The position numbers were made by a program, and so were the translations under genes. Positions 40,209-49,809 of a stretch of 64,000 nucleotides of DNA are shown here, piece by piece. This DNA comes from an uncultured Oscillibacter sp. GTDB lineage: Bacteria > Bacillota > Clostridia > Oscillospirales > Oscillospiraceae. Numbering within the stretch: position 1 is the stretch's first letter; each line of letters begins with the position of its first letter. The notes beneath the pieces were generated by a model, which had not been told where the DNA came from, made no database searches, and saw only the letters and a program-made list of their open reading frames with translations. The DNA lies in NCBI GenBank assembly GCA_905200545.1, contig CAJKKQ010000011.1, positions 16,952-80,951 of the forward strand. Reading direction: 5' to 3'.

Positions 40209-40790
40209 ATGAAATACGGAGCAAAAATGCTGCAGTGGGCGCCTTTCGCCGAGAGTGATCCGGAGCCTGCCGGGGCGCTGCCCAAGTACGGCACCCCCAT
40301 GAATCTGGACGCGCTGAACAAGGTGACAGACAGTCCCACGTTTAATGAGGCCAAGGGATATGGCGACGACGCCTTGAAAGTCCATGTAGTGGAATTTAAA
40401 GAGGCAGGTATCGATGTGGAGGTCAACGAACTATCCAATGCTGTGGCCTCTGCCATCTTCGGCGCAACGCTGGAAGCGGAAGAGGGACAGGATCTTCACT
40501 TCGGCAAGGAAGATAAACCGCCTTACGGCGGACTTGCCTTTTACATCAAAAAGATGCTGGAGGGCAACGTAAAGGTCTACCAGGGGATCTATTACCCGAA
40601 AGTCAAGGCCACCATCCAGGGTGAGGAGTATTCCACCAAGGGAGAATCTATCACCCTGGCAAATTCCAAGATCCGTTTCCTGGCGTCTGCCTGCAACAGC
40701 GGAGACTGGCAGATCAAGAGCAAGGATTTCACCACAGAGGCAGAAGCGGTCAGCTGGGTCAACGAGAAGATCAAGGCGGCCGGCGCGTAA
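40209..40790 (+). CDS. Major tail protein
   Basis: A 193-residue tube protein (MKYGAKMLQWAPFA, VHVVEFKEAGIDVEVNELSN, YIKKMLEGNVKVYQGIYYPKVKATIQGEEYSTKGESITL). Location before the tail chaperone and tape measure, plus length, supports this. AGTCTGGAGG precedes ATG 40209. Confidence 0.88.
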   Translation: MKYGAKMLQWAPFAESDPEPAGALPKYGTPMNLDALNKVTDSPTFNEAKGYGDDALKVHVVEFKEAGIDVEVNELSNAVASAIFGATLEAEEGQDLHFGKEDKPPYGGLAFYIKKMLEGNVKVYQGIYYPKVKATIQGEEYSTKGESITLANSKIRFLASACNSGDWQIKSKDFTTEAEAVSWVNEKIKAAGA

Positions 40791-40834
40791 GCGGCGGGGC
40801 CCCGTGCCCCGCCTTTTTCACAGGGAGAAAAGAC

Positions 40835-41299
40835 ATGTTGAAAACGGTTGATTTTGCATTCAACGAACAGGTGCTGCACCTCTTTTTGAACGGCGCGGCG
40901 CTGTTCGATTTCTACGATAAATACGGCGCGGAGCAGGAGATCCCGGATGTGGTTGCCGGCGAGAGCCGGAAGTCCTTCCTGGCCACCTGCTGGCTTTTGT
41001 ACAAGCTCGCTGAACAGGGTGAGCTTGCCCGGCGGCAGCTGGGCCACACGCCGGAGGACATCCCCTCTATGGGACAGCTGGCGGCGCTGCTGGGGGTCCT
41101 GGATGTGCCGAGGGCCCGGCGGGCCATCTGCGAGGCGGCTCGGCTGGGGTTTTCCATGGAGCACCCGCCCAAGCGGGAATATGAGGATCTGGGGCTTCTG
41201 GAGCTGCAAAAAAAAACGGCAGCCGGCAGAGCCGCACGGAGTATCTGGACACGGCTACGCAGGTTCTGGGCCTGGATCTGCGGGCGGTGCAGCTGCTGA
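40835..41299 (+). CDS. Tail assembly chaperone, short form (G-like)
   Basis: A 154-residue protein starting MLKTVDFAFNEQVLHLFLNG, the unshifted product. At 41208-41216 nine A residues form a slippery run in phase CAA AAA AAA ACG. After it the zero frame gives a basic, unrelated tail that stops at 41299. The -1 frame gives the long form. Chaperones of this kind coat the tape measure during tail assembly. Confidence 0.8.
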   Translation: MLKTVDFAFNEQVLHLFLNGAALFDFYDKYGAEQEIPDVVAGESRKSFLATCWLLYKLAEQGELARRQLGHTPEDIPSMGQLAALLGVLDVPRARRAICEAARLGFSMEHPPKREYEDLGLLELQKKTAAGRAARSIWTRLRRFWAWICGRCSC

Positions 41300-41370
41300 C
41301 GCCGGGACAGCTGGCGGATCTTGTTGAGCTGGAGATCCAGCGGGGGCGGCTCAAGCGGAAGGAGGATTGA
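40835..41370 (+). CDS. Tail assembly chaperone, long form by -1 frameshift (GT-like)
   Basis: A -1 slip on the A9 run, with the new frame read from 41215, yields NGSRQSRTEYLDTATQVLGL and onward to LADLVELEIQRGRLKRKED, stopping at 41368-41370, just before the tape measure ATG at 41374. Total about 178 residues. The continuation is protein-like and ends in place, unlike the zero-frame tail, which is strong evidence for programmed frameshifting. Confidence 0.8.
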
Positions 41371-41373
41371 CCC

Positions 41374-43707
41374 ATGGCGGTAAGGACCATCTCCACGTCC
41401 ATCAAACTGGATGGGGAGCAGGAATTTAAAAAGCAGATGTCCTCTGTGAACTCCGAGCTGAAGAATCTGAAATCAGAGATGGCACTGGCCACGGCGGAGT
41501 TCAAGGGAAATGCCAACAGCATGGAAGCCCTGACCGCCAAGGGACAGCTCCTGCGCCGGGAATATGACCAGCAGGCGGAGAAGGTCCGGGCGCTGGAGCG
41601 GGCTGTGGAGGACGCCTCTGAGGCCTATGGAGAAGCGGACAGCCGGACGGATGCCTATAAGCGGCAGTTGAACTACGCCAGAGCCGCTCTAGCCAACCTT
41701 AACAGTGAGATCCAGGATAACGAGCGCTATCTGGATGAGGCCAAGCGCAGCGCCGACCGGTGCGCCGATTCCATCGACGAGTACGGCCGGGAAGTGCGGG
41801 AGGCGGCGGACGCCGACATTGGATCGCCGTTTTCCGGCATTGATGACGTCGTTGGAAAGCTGGGGTCAATCAAGGGGGCGCTGCTTGGCGGAGCCGCCGT
41901 GGCCGGTGTGCAAGCGGTGACAGGAGCCGTCACGCAGGTCGTAGACGCCTCGGCGGAATACCGCAAAATCATGGGGACGTTGGAAGTGTCTTCCCAAGCT
42001 GCTGGATACTCTGCTGAGGAGACGGCCCAGACCTATGAACGACTGTATTCCGTGTTGGGTGATAATCAGACGGCGGCGACTACTGTGGCCAACCTGCAAG
42101 CCATTGGCCTGAGTCAGGAAGACTTGATGGCCATTACGGACTCTGTTATCGGCGCGTGGGCCAAATACGGAGACTCCATCCCTATCGACGGGTTGGGGGA
42201 GGCCATCAACGAGTCTATTCGCTGCGGCGAGGTCACCGGCGTTTTAGCCGATGTATTGAATTGGGGAAGTCAAGAAGGCGAGACCTTCGGCGTTAAGATG
42301 CGGGAGTCCACCGAAGCTAATAAGGAATGGAATGAATCCGTGGAGAACGCAAAGACCGCAGAGGATTATTTCAACCTTGCGCTATCCCAATGTAGCACGG
42401 ATGCAGAGCGGGCAGACCTTGTCCTTCAGACGCTCGCAAAACAGGGGCTGGCGGATGCCGGACAGGCCTGGATCGACACCAACGACGACATCATTGCTGC
42501 CAATGAGTCCCAGGCGGCTTTTGAGGAGGCCCAGGCGAATCTGGGGGAAAAGCTGAGCCCATTTAAGGATGCCCTGACAGATCTTGGGACTGCAGGATTC
42601 AACTTTCTTGCTGACTGCATTGATGGCGTCAGCGGAGCCTTTCAGGATCTGGGGACCTGGTGGGAGAATACGCAGCCCAAACTTGAGAAAGGATGGGATA
42701 ACTTCTGGGATAGTGTCGATGCATTTTTTGGCGTGGAGTCAAGTGAAATCGGCGAAAATGCAGGTGAAAACATTGTCCGAGGCGTTCAGACGGGTATGAA
42801 AAACCGGGAAGATGCGCTGATGGATGATGTGGAGCAAGTCACATCTGATATTGAAGCTACCGCTAAGAAAAATCTGAAAATTGCCTCACCTTCCAAGGTG
42901 TTTCAAAGCATCGGAGAATATATGATGGAAGGCCTGGCCCTGGGCATGGAAAACGGCAAAGGTGAGGTCATGGAGACCGTGGAAGACCTTGTGAAGGAAG
43001 TGGAGGATCGCTTTGATGCATTCGCCGACGCTCTTTCTGTACGGCAGGATGTGAGCGATCTCCAATACCAGCTGTGGGAGATGACAGACGGCAAGGCTGC
43101 TACCGAGGAAGAGAAGTATGCCAAACAGCTGGAATTCCTGAATCAGCAGCAGGTGGATCAGGCGGGAATTGTGGAAGCTGCCAAGGAAGCGTATCAGGCT
43201 GTGGCGGAGCAGTACGGCGAAAATAACGCAGAGTCTCTGGAATACCAGAAGACCCTGCTGCAGGAGCAACTGGCCTATGAGAAACTGTTGGAAAAGATCC
43301 AGGAAGTGATCGACGCCAAGCAGGAGCTGGCTTCCTACGATGGGACGGGGATTGGCGGTAGTCGTACAAGCGTGGACGGCAGCCATGCCGGCGGCCTTTG
43401 GCGCGTTCCCTATGACGGATATGTAGCGGAGCTCCACCGGAATGAGACTGTGCTTAATGCTCAGGAGGCTGACGTCTGGCGGTCGATGCAAGGCGCTGCA
43501 CAGCCCGTTGCTGCCGTCACGGCTGCGGATCTGCGCACGGTGACAGCCTCGGCGGTAAACGCCCTGGGCACCATGAGAAGCCTCGGCGGCGGAAAGCAAG
43601 TGATTGATTTGCACGTTTATGTCGGGGAAAAAGAGTTTTACCGACAGTCTATTCACAATCTTCGAGCGGTTGAGAAAGAGATTCCGGAGGTGATGGACGA
43701 CAGATGA
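41374..43707 (+). CDS. Tape measure protein
   Basis: A 777-residue protein with a long N-terminal coiled coil (EFKKQMSSVNSELKNLKSEMA...ERAVEDASEAYGEAD, to about 160), a hydrophobic Gly/Ala patch (GALLGGAAVAGVQAVTGAVTQVV, about 168-190), a phage-tail tape measure core and more helical segments to the end. Length sets tail length; at roughly 1.5 angstrom per residue it predicts a tail near 115 nm (family rule, not measured). Confidence 0.93.
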   Translation: MAVRTISTSIKLDGEQEFKKQMSSVNSELKNLKSEMALATAEFKGNANSMEALTAKGQLLRREYDQQAEKVRALERAVEDASEAYGEADSRTDAYKRQLNYARAALANLNSEIQDNERYLDEAKRSADRCADSIDEYGREVREAADADIGSPFSGIDDVVGKLGSIKGALLGGAAVAGVQAVTGAVTQVVDASAEYRKIMGTLEVSSQAAGYSAEETAQTYERLYSVLGDNQTAATTVANLQAIGLSQEDLMAITDSVIGAWAKYGDSIPIDGLGEAINESIRCGEVTGVLADVLNWGSQEGETFGVKMRESTEANKEWNESVENAKTAEDYFNLALSQCSTDAERADLVLQTLAKQGLADAGQAWIDTNDDIIAANESQAAFEEAQANLGEKLSPFKDALTDLGTAGFNFLADCIDGVSGAFQDLGTWWENTQPKLEKGWDNFWDSVDAFFGVESSEIGENAGENIVRGVQTGMKNREDALMDDVEQVTSDIEATAKKNLKIASPSKVFQSIGEYMMEGLALGMENGKGEVMETVEDLVKEVEDRFDAFADALSVRQDVSDLQYQLWEMTDGKAATEEEKYAKQLEFLNQQQVDQAGIVEAAKEAYQAVAEQYGENNAESLEYQKTLLQEQLAYEKLLEKIQEVIDAKQELASYDGTGIGGSRTSVDGSHAGGLWRVPYDGYVAELHRNETVLNAQEADVWRSMQGAAQPVAAVTAADLRTVTASAVNALGTMRSLGGGKQVIDLHVYVGEKEFYRQSIHNLRAVEKEIPEVMDDR

Positions 43708-44081
43708 TCAATCAACTGGTTTTAAACGGCATCCTGCTGCCCAGAACCTCCCACGACCGGTACGCCTGCTGGGAGGAAGACCTCTCCGTCCAGGTGGACA
43801 TGATCTCCGGCCGCCGAGTCATCGAGAGCCGGGGCAAGATCTGGAAGGCATCCTACCAATTTGACACCATGGGCAATGAGACGCTGCGGAAGGTACTCGC
43901 TGTGCTGCGGTCCGGGGCGCCGTTCCCGGCCACCGTGCTGCCGGACAGCAGCGACGAGCCGGTGACTTCCACCTTCCTGGTGGAGAGCATCACCCAGCCT
44001 ACCTTTGCCTTTGAGGTGGATGGGAAGGCTGTGTGGCACAACCTGGCCTTTACCATCCGGGAGGAAGAACCCCATGACTGA
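43704..44081 (+). CDS. Distal-tail-type protein
   Basis: A 125-residue beta-rich protein (MINQLVLNGILLPRTSHDRY, SGRRVIESRGKIWKASYQFD). Its place between tape measure and baseplate/fibre gene fits a distal tail or tail-tip protein. ATGA overlap with the tape measure gene. Confidence 0.65.
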   Translation: MINQLVLNGILLPRTSHDRYACWEEDLSVQVDMISGRRVIESRGKIWKASYQFDTMGNETLRKVLAVLRSGAPFPATVLPDSSDEPVTSTFLVESITQPTFAFEVDGKAVWHNLAFTIREEEPHD

Positions 44082-44084
44082 GTT

Positions 44085-44101
44085 GTGTCCGATTCGGACA
44101 C
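44085..44101. repeat. Dispersed 17-bp palindrome, copy 9
   Basis: Perfect GTGTCCGATTCGGACAC between the distal tail gene stop and the next ribosome binding site. Confidence 0.9.
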
Positions 44102-44120
44102 CGGAGAGGAGGAGAGCGGC

Positions 44121-46364
44121 ATGATCCAAACCAGCGCGGAATACCAGGCGGCCATCGTGGGAAGTCCCCGACGCATCGAGATCCTGGCCACGGTGAACAT
44201 CTCGGATCCGGACATGGAGTACGGGGAAGTCACCATGGACAGCCAGGCGCCCTGGAGCCAGCCGGAGACCATCCGCGACAAGGTCTTCTCCGCGCCGCCC
44301 CGGTACGAAACGCTGGAGCGGGGGCGCTGGCTGCTGGACGGCCGGGGGGCCATCTTCCCAGATGACTACCAGGTGCCGGAGCCCATGGGAGCAGTCAACG
44401 ACAATCGCTCCAGAGACGATGGGACGTTTTCTCCGGTGGCCTATCTGGTGCAGCCCATTGCCAAGGTGGACGTGCTGCAGGCTTTCAGCCTGTTCTTTTC
44501 CTCAGACCCGGTGGACGGCGTCCCCAAGGACTTTACCGTGGAGGTGCTCAGCGGAGGGCAGGTGTTCTACACCAAGACCGTCACCGGCAACACGGCCACA
44601 GAGCTGGCCTTTGACGGATTTACCGTCTACACCCCCACAGACATCCGGCTGACGGTGACCCGGTGGAGCCTGCCCGGCCGCCGGCTGCGGCTGCTGGAAT
44701 TGATCCCCGGCGTCTTTGAGCGCTGGAGCGGCCGGGTCCTGGTGAGCTTTAATTGCGTACATAACGGGGATTTCTCCTGCCTGACCCTGCCATACGGCAC
44801 CATGGAGATCACCCTGGACAACCAGTCCCGGCGCTTTGAGCCCCGGAAAAAAGACTCTCTCTTTGCCTCCATCGAAGACCGGCAGGGAATCGAACCCTAT
44901 ATCGGCGTGCGGCTGCCCTCCGGCGCCTATGAGCGGGTGAAGCTGGGGGTCTTCTACCAGGCCGGAGACGGCTGGAAGACCTCCACCAACGATCCCTATA
45001 TCTCCTGGAGCCTGGTGGATATCGTAGGCCTTGTGGCGAACCGAACTTATCTGCCGCCCTCTCCGCTGCCTACTACCCTGGCTGGCTGGTTTGCCTCCGT
45101 GGTGGCCCAGCTGGGAGAAAATTTCAAAAATCGCTACCATGTTGACCAAAACTATGCAAATCTCCCGGTCACGGCCAATAGTATTGAGGACGTTTCCGGC
45201 AAGAAGTGCGGCGACATCCTCCGCTGGGCCTGCATGGCTACCGGTACTTGGCCCCGGGCGGATGCCGAGAACGGCAATCTGATGGCAGAGCCGCTGTGGG
45301 ACCAGGGCAACAAGGTGACGCTGGACAACCTCACCGCCTACCCAACTATGAAAGCCAACAAGTCCATCGCGGCGCTGATCTTCACCCTGGCGGACACGAA
45401 CAAGACGGAGTATGTGGTCTCCGGCAACTCCGCCAGCAGCGAGGACACCGTGAGCATCTCCAACCCCTTCATCCACACCCAGGCCCAGGCCCTGGCAGCG
45501 GCCCGGCAGATCCTCAGTTGCTACGGCGGAAACATCTTTGAAACCAACGGCCGGGGAGATCCCAGCAGCGAGATCGGAGACGTGGACGTCATGTGGCTGG
45601 ACGAAAGTACCGCGGCCACCGCCCGGCGCATGATGCAGAGTTTCCCCATCCGGGACGGCGTGCTGCAGGGAGCCCAGGTGAAGGCCATCCAGGCGGACGG
45701 CAGCTATCTCTTCGAAAACTGCGCCGTTATCACCCAGAGCGGCCAGTGGCAGGCCCCGCCCGGCGTGGAGCAGCTGTTCCTTGCTGTTGGCCAGGGAGCC
45801 CAGGGCGGCATGCGGGGCCAGGACGGAAGCCTATCTCAGGGGGACCGGCCCTCCATCAACGTGGACACAGGCTCCATGAGCGGCGGAACCTACAACGCCG
45901 ATTACGGCCAGAAGGGTGACGACGGTGTTGGGGGGAAGATCTGGTACGGCGCCATCCCCATCAATCCCCAGCAGATCTTCGACGTCCACATCGGGGAGGG
46001 CGGCGCACCGTCGGAGACTTACGGCATCTCTGGCAGCATGGGAGGGGAGACCACCTTCGGGGCTTATTCCAGTGCCAATGGACAGGTTTTTGCCAACGGA
46101 TATACGGACATCCGAAACGGCGCTGTCTACGGCAGAACCGGCGTCAAGGCCCCCGTGGACGGGTCCTCCGACGGCGCTGCAGGAGGCGCCGGCGGGGAGC
46201 CCGGTATTGGAGAATGGAACAAGGCCAGCCTGATCATCCCGGGGTCCGGACGCAAGATCTATTACACATACTGGAGAGTTCTCAAAGAACCAGGTAAGGG
46301 CAAGATCCCCAGCAAAGGCGCGAACGGATTCGTTTTGGTCTGGTGGGATAAGCCGGAGGCATGA
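44121..46364 (+). CDS. Tail-associated structural protein with glycine-rich tip
   Basis: A protein of about 747 residues. The first 500 residues are beta-rich tail-tip protein, and the last about 190 are a Gly-rich domain (GQGAQGGMRGQDGS, GGTYNADYGQKGDDGVGG, GAAGGAGGEPGIG) like polyglycine adhesins of T-even gp38 type. I start at ATG 44121 after GAGAGGAGGAG; GTG 44085 is in frame but lies in the palindrome. Probably tail tip/baseplate with host contact. Confidence 0.75.
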   Translation: MIQTSAEYQAAIVGSPRRIEILATVNISDPDMEYGEVTMDSQAPWSQPETIRDKVFSAPPRYETLERGRWLLDGRGAIFPDDYQVPEPMGAVNDNRSRDDGTFSPVAYLVQPIAKVDVLQAFSLFFSSDPVDGVPKDFTVEVLSGGQVFYTKTVTGNTATELAFDGFTVYTPTDIRLTVTRWSLPGRRLRLLELIPGVFERWSGRVLVSFNCVHNGDFSCLTLPYGTMEITLDNQSRRFEPRKKDSLFASIEDRQGIEPYIGVRLPSGAYERVKLGVFYQAGDGWKTSTNDPYISWSLVDIVGLVANRTYLPPSPLPTTLAGWFASVVAQLGENFKNRYHVDQNYANLPVTANSIEDVSGKKCGDILRWACMATGTWPRADAENGNLMAEPLWDQGNKVTLDNLTAYPTMKANKSIAALIFTLADTNKTEYVVSGNSASSEDTVSISNPFIHTQAQALAAARQILSCYGGNIFETNGRGDPSSEIGDVDVMWLDESTAATARRMMQSFPIRDGVLQGAQVKAIQADGSYLFENCAVITQSGQWQAPPGVEQLFLAVGQGAQGGMRGQDGSLSQGDRPSINVDTGSMSGGTYNADYGQKGDDGVGGKIWYGAIPINPQQIFDVHIGEGGAPSETYGISGSMGGETTFGAYSSANGQVFANGYTDIRNGAVYGRTGVKAPVDGSSDGAAGGAGGEPGIGEWNKASLIIPGSGRKIYYTYWRVLKEPGKGKIPSKGANGFVLVWWDKPEA

Positions 46365-46365
46365 T

Positions 46366-48069
46366 ATGAGTTTTGATTTTTCAACCTTGATCACAGACCG
46401 CAAGAAATCCGATGCGGACTATGCCCGGGCGCTGATGGGCAGGATCACAAATGGCACCGCCACGGAAGAGGAGCTGGCAGAGTGGAATGCCGCCGCGCTG
46501 AAAGGGGTCTATGACTATACCGATTTGAACCGTGTCACAGCCGCCATGGATGCAGTAAACCAGCTTCTTTCTGAAACTGGTCATAAGACTGGGTATCAGC
46601 CTGTAAAAGTGCATCCGGGTAGTTCTTCCGATTTCCCGGATGGCTACACAGAACTGGAATCCATTGAGTCAACGGGGACTCAATACATCAAGATTCCTTA
46701 TTATCCAAATCAAAATACAAGGGTAGTTTTAGATTATCTACCCAAAAGCACAAACAATACGATCTTGTTCGGCAGCCGTACATCTACAAGTTCTTCCGAT
46801 CTGTTCTTAATTCTTCATGCGAGTGACACGAACAGTTTACGAACAGATTTCGGGGGATCAAAAGTAACAACGGGCATGAATCCAGACATTAGAACAGTCA
46901 TTGATAAAGACCAGAACAAGACTAAAATCTTGGGTCAATCTTTTTACTCTGGGGCTGCAACATTTACGTGCAAGTATCCTATGGGCATCTTCTGCGGAAA
47001 TACAGGGGGGTCTTATACTCAACTATCATCCTATGTATTGTATTCTTGCAAAATCTATGACGGCGAAGCACTTTTGTATGATCTCAAGCCTTGCCAGAAC
47101 CCGGATAATGAAATTGGTCTATTTGATATCGTGACTCAAACATTTTTCGGGAATAGTGGAACTGGTTCTTTCATCGGTGCTTCAACTCATAAACCAGAAG
47201 CCCGGCTCCCAAAAGGGTATCAAGAGCTACTTTATATTGGGAGCACGGGACAACAACACATTGATACAGGTATTATACCTACATCCAACTCAAAAATTGA
47301 AATGGATGGATATATTGGTGAATACTCTGATACCTTTGTGTTTTTTGGAGCTAGGTCAGAAAAAAATAGTGGAGATCCCACATCGAACTGTTTATTTGCT
47401 CTTTCTGGAAATTCATTCAGAAGTGACTATTTTGGATCTGCTGTGCAAACAGGTGGCTCAATTCGTGGGGATTTCAGCATAGTACGAAATAAAAATGTAA
47501 CAAAAATAGCCTCAGGTAATTCCTATACACTGACAAATTCAGTGGCATCTGGGGAATGTTTGTATACACTTTATCTTTTTGCAGTCAATACAGCAAATGA
47601 GGAAAGTACAAATGGAACGTTTATTTTGTACTCATGTAGGATTTCAGGGTCAGAAGATCAACTTCTAAGAGAATATGTACCCTGTCAAAACACAGATGGA
47701 GAAATCGGGCTATATGATTTGTCCACGGGGGAATTTTATGGTAATTCCGGGTCTGGGTCCTTTTATGCAGGACCGGTAATTGATACAGAAGAATCTTCTG
47801 ATGGAGAGGAAGAGAATGATCCATACACTTGGTATGAATTCGACAGTCCAACCTTGCCCCAGCTGACCCAATATTTGGAGAACGTACGTTCTCTCCGTTC
47901 CGCAATCGCAAACCAGTCCCCGGATGTTCCCGGCCTGAGAGACATGTTTTCCGTTGAAGCAGCGAACGACATCGAAAAAATTCTGCTGGCTATTGAGTAT
48001 GCCATCCAGATCATGAAACAAACCTACGTCCCTTGCGGGGCCACAGCATGCGGAGGTGATTACCTGTGA
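46366..48069 (+). CDS. Tail fibre/receptor-binding protein with two tandem lectin-like domains
   Basis: A 567-residue protein with an N-terminal attachment part (STLITDRKKSDADYARALMG, to about 75) and two homologous modules. Module 1 (about 87-275) opens GYTELESIESTGTQYIKI and ends EIGLFDIVTQTFFGNSGTG; module 2 (about 284-465) opens GYQELLYIGSTGQQHIDTG and ends EIGLYDLSTGEFYGNSGSG. They look LamG/concanavalin-like. The DNA of the modules is clearly AT-richer than neighbours, suggesting acquisition. It is the likely receptor-binding protein. Confidence 0.75.
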   Translation: MSFDFSTLITDRKKSDADYARALMGRITNGTATEEELAEWNAAALKGVYDYTDLNRVTAAMDAVNQLLSETGHKTGYQPVKVHPGSSSDFPDGYTELESIESTGTQYIKIPYYPNQNTRVVLDYLPKSTNNTILFGSRTSTSSSDLFLILHASDTNSLRTDFGGSKVTTGMNPDIRTVIDKDQNKTKILGQSFYSGAATFTCKYPMGIFCGNTGGSYTQLSSYVLYSCKIYDGEALLYDLKPCQNPDNEIGLFDIVTQTFFGNSGTGSFIGASTHKPEARLPKGYQELLYIGSTGQQHIDTGIIPTSNSKIEMDGYIGEYSDTFVFFGARSEKNSGDPTSNCLFALSGNSFRSDYFGSAVQTGGSIRGDFSIVRNKNVTKIASGNSYTLTNSVASGECLYTLYLFAVNTANEESTNGTFILYSCRISGSEDQLLREYVPCQNTDGEIGLYDLSTGEFYGNSGSGSFYAGPVIDTEESSDGEEENDPYTWYEFDSPTLPQLTQYLENVRSLRSAIANQSPDVPGLRDMFSVEAANDIEKILLAIEYAIQIMKQTYVPCGATACGGDYL

Positions 48070-49289
48070 CAAACGGCATTATTTCAGAAGAAATGAAATC
48101 CCGGCTCATCCGGGCTAATTTACCGGCGACATACGAAGAACTGGTAGCCTTGGCCGCTGGCGTTGGTATCCCGTCGGATATCATTATCAATGAGGAAGGC
48201 TGGGCTCAGCTCCCCACCTACCTCAGCAAAGCCAACCTTATGGACGACGTAACGGAGGAAGCGATCTGGGGCGACGCCGCTGATCGGACGGTCAATGCGG
48301 CATTGAAGATGCTGGCTGATGTGGCCTATGGCCGGGTAGCGACGCTGAACTTGTCTGTCCTGGACACGACAGGCGCTCCCATTCCTGATGTCACGGTGAA
48401 GCTGGACAGTCCGCCGGTGGTTGGGACCGATCCGCGAACTGACGAGGACGGTAAAATCACCATTTCCACAAATGGAGGTCAGCATACGCTTTATCTGGTT
48501 TATCCTATGGGATTTACCGTGGAAACTGCCAACCAGTCTGTTGAGATCAGCGGTGTGCGTGATTTAACACTCAACACCGCTGCACGCAGAGCAAATACGT
48601 ACACCTATAAAATCACAGCTTCAAAAAATTTCTATATCGCCCGGTATCTATACCCCATCAAACTGGATATTCGTGGCGCTGGTGGGGGTGGTTGCGTAAG
48701 TGTTGGTTATTCCCCCAGCACTGATGGTGTGAGTGCTCAGGGGGGAGCTGGAGGTTACGCTACTCTGGAAAACGCCATAAACACCCCTGGAAAGCTGATT
48801 CGTGTATCAATCGGGGCTGCAGGACCTGGCGGAAAGGTAAGCCCTACCGGTGGATCGAGTGGCCAAAGGGGCGGAACAACTACCGTACGCATTGACGAAG
48901 AAGTCTACTCTGCATCAGGAGGAGCAGGGGGAAGAGGAGGTACCAGCCAAAATACAGATGGAGGATCTGCAGGTGGTGCTGGGGCGGATAGAAACAATAG
49001 TGGCGAGGATGGCCAGCGGCTATTTGGAAAATCTGCAACTGAGCGCGTCGCAAGTGGAGGAGGGGGTGCTTGGGTTGGCAACTACACTGCATATAGGGGC
49101 GAAGCCGGTGTTGGAGGAGGAACAGATGGTTATGCCTACTACAATTCGAGTAGTAGTTATACTGTTCCAAATGCAAAAAACGCCAGCGGTGGCGGAGGCC
49201 TTGCAATGTTTATTGGTTCTCAAGTAACGGGAACAAATAAAGCTGGTGACGGCGGCCCGGGTCTGGTGGCATTCAAAAAGGCGGTGTGA
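48066..49289 (+). CDS. Tail fibre protein with polyglycine adhesin domain
   Basis: A 407-residue protein with an N-terminal part (to about 90), an Ig-like/CarboxypepD-like domain (LNLSVLDTTGAPIPDVTVKLDSPPV...GQHTLYLVYPMGF, about 98-160) and a Gly-rich C-terminal domain (GAGGGGCVSVG, GGAGGRGGTSQ, SGGGGAWVG). It starts at GTG 48066, overlapping the previous gene. It resembles the Gly-rich tip of the 44121 gene and probably contacts the host surface. Confidence 0.75.
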   Translation: MTNGIISEEMKSRLIRANLPATYEELVALAAGVGIPSDIIINEEGWAQLPTYLSKANLMDDVTEEAIWGDAADRTVNAALKMLADVAYGRVATLNLSVLDTTGAPIPDVTVKLDSPPVVGTDPRTDEDGKITISTNGGQHTLYLVYPMGFTVETANQSVEISGVRDLTLNTAARRANTYTYKITASKNFYIARYLYPIKLDIRGAGGGGCVSVGYSPSTDGVSAQGGAGGYATLENAINTPGKLIRVSIGAAGPGGKVSPTGGSSGQRGGTTTVRIDEEVYSASGGAGGRGGTSQNTDGGSAGGAGADRNNSGEDGQRLFGKSATERVASGGGGAWVGNYTAYRGEAGVGGGTDGYAYYNSSSSYTVPNAKNASGGGGLAMFIGSQVTGTNKAGDGGPGLVAFKKAV

Positions 49290-49290
49290 G

Positions 49291-49809
49291 ATGAACATTG
49301 CGATCGTTGAAAATAACGTGATTACCAACATCATCGTCATCCCTGACGGGTCAGAGCCTGCAGACTACGGCGGCATGCCGCTCCCTGAGGACGCATGGAT
49401 CGGGGACTACTACATCCCGCTGGATACCCTGAAAGCGGAGAAAATTTTGCAGTCCAAAGCGGACCTCGCTGACTACCTTGCTGCCCACCCGCTGCAATGG
49501 ACGGATGGGGAATATTACTCTATCACTGCGGAAAAGCAGGCCCAGTTGATGGGTAAGCTGATGGCAGCCACCATGGCCAAGTCCGCCGGGAATACCTATG
49601 ACCTCACCTGGAACAGCACCGGTGAAGTCTGCAAGTCCTGGGAACTGGCTGACCTGACAGCTCTGGCCTTTGCCATTGATGCCCGGGTGACGGCCCTGGT
49701 GAGCTACCAGCAGCACCAGGAAGTGTCCATGCGCAACGCTGCCACCCAAGAGGAGCTGGAGGCCATTGTGGTGGACTATGACAGTGTGAGTGAGGAGGTA
49801 TCTGCATGA
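49291..49809 (+). CDS. Tail fibre assembly/XkdW-like protein
   Basis: A 172-residue protein starting MNIAIVENNVITNIIVIPDG, with a DUF4376-like second half (DLTWNSTGEVCKSWELADLTALAFAIDARVTALVSYQQ). It is placed right after the fibres, as tail-fibre accessory proteins usually are. Confidence 0.65.
   Translation: MNIAIVENNVITNIIVIPDGSEPADYGGMPLPEDAWIGDYYIPLDTLKAEKILQSKADLADYLAAHPLQWTDGEYYSITAEKQAQLMGKLMAATMAKSAGNTYDLTWNSTGEVCKSWELADLTALAFAIDARVTALVSYQQHQEVSMRNAATQEELEAIVVDYDSVSEEVSA

Noticed and set aside
48850..49227. 125-codon rightward frame inside the glycine-rich fibre gene
   Set aside because: It results from GGN glycine codons read in another frame; no start signal and no protein-like pattern.
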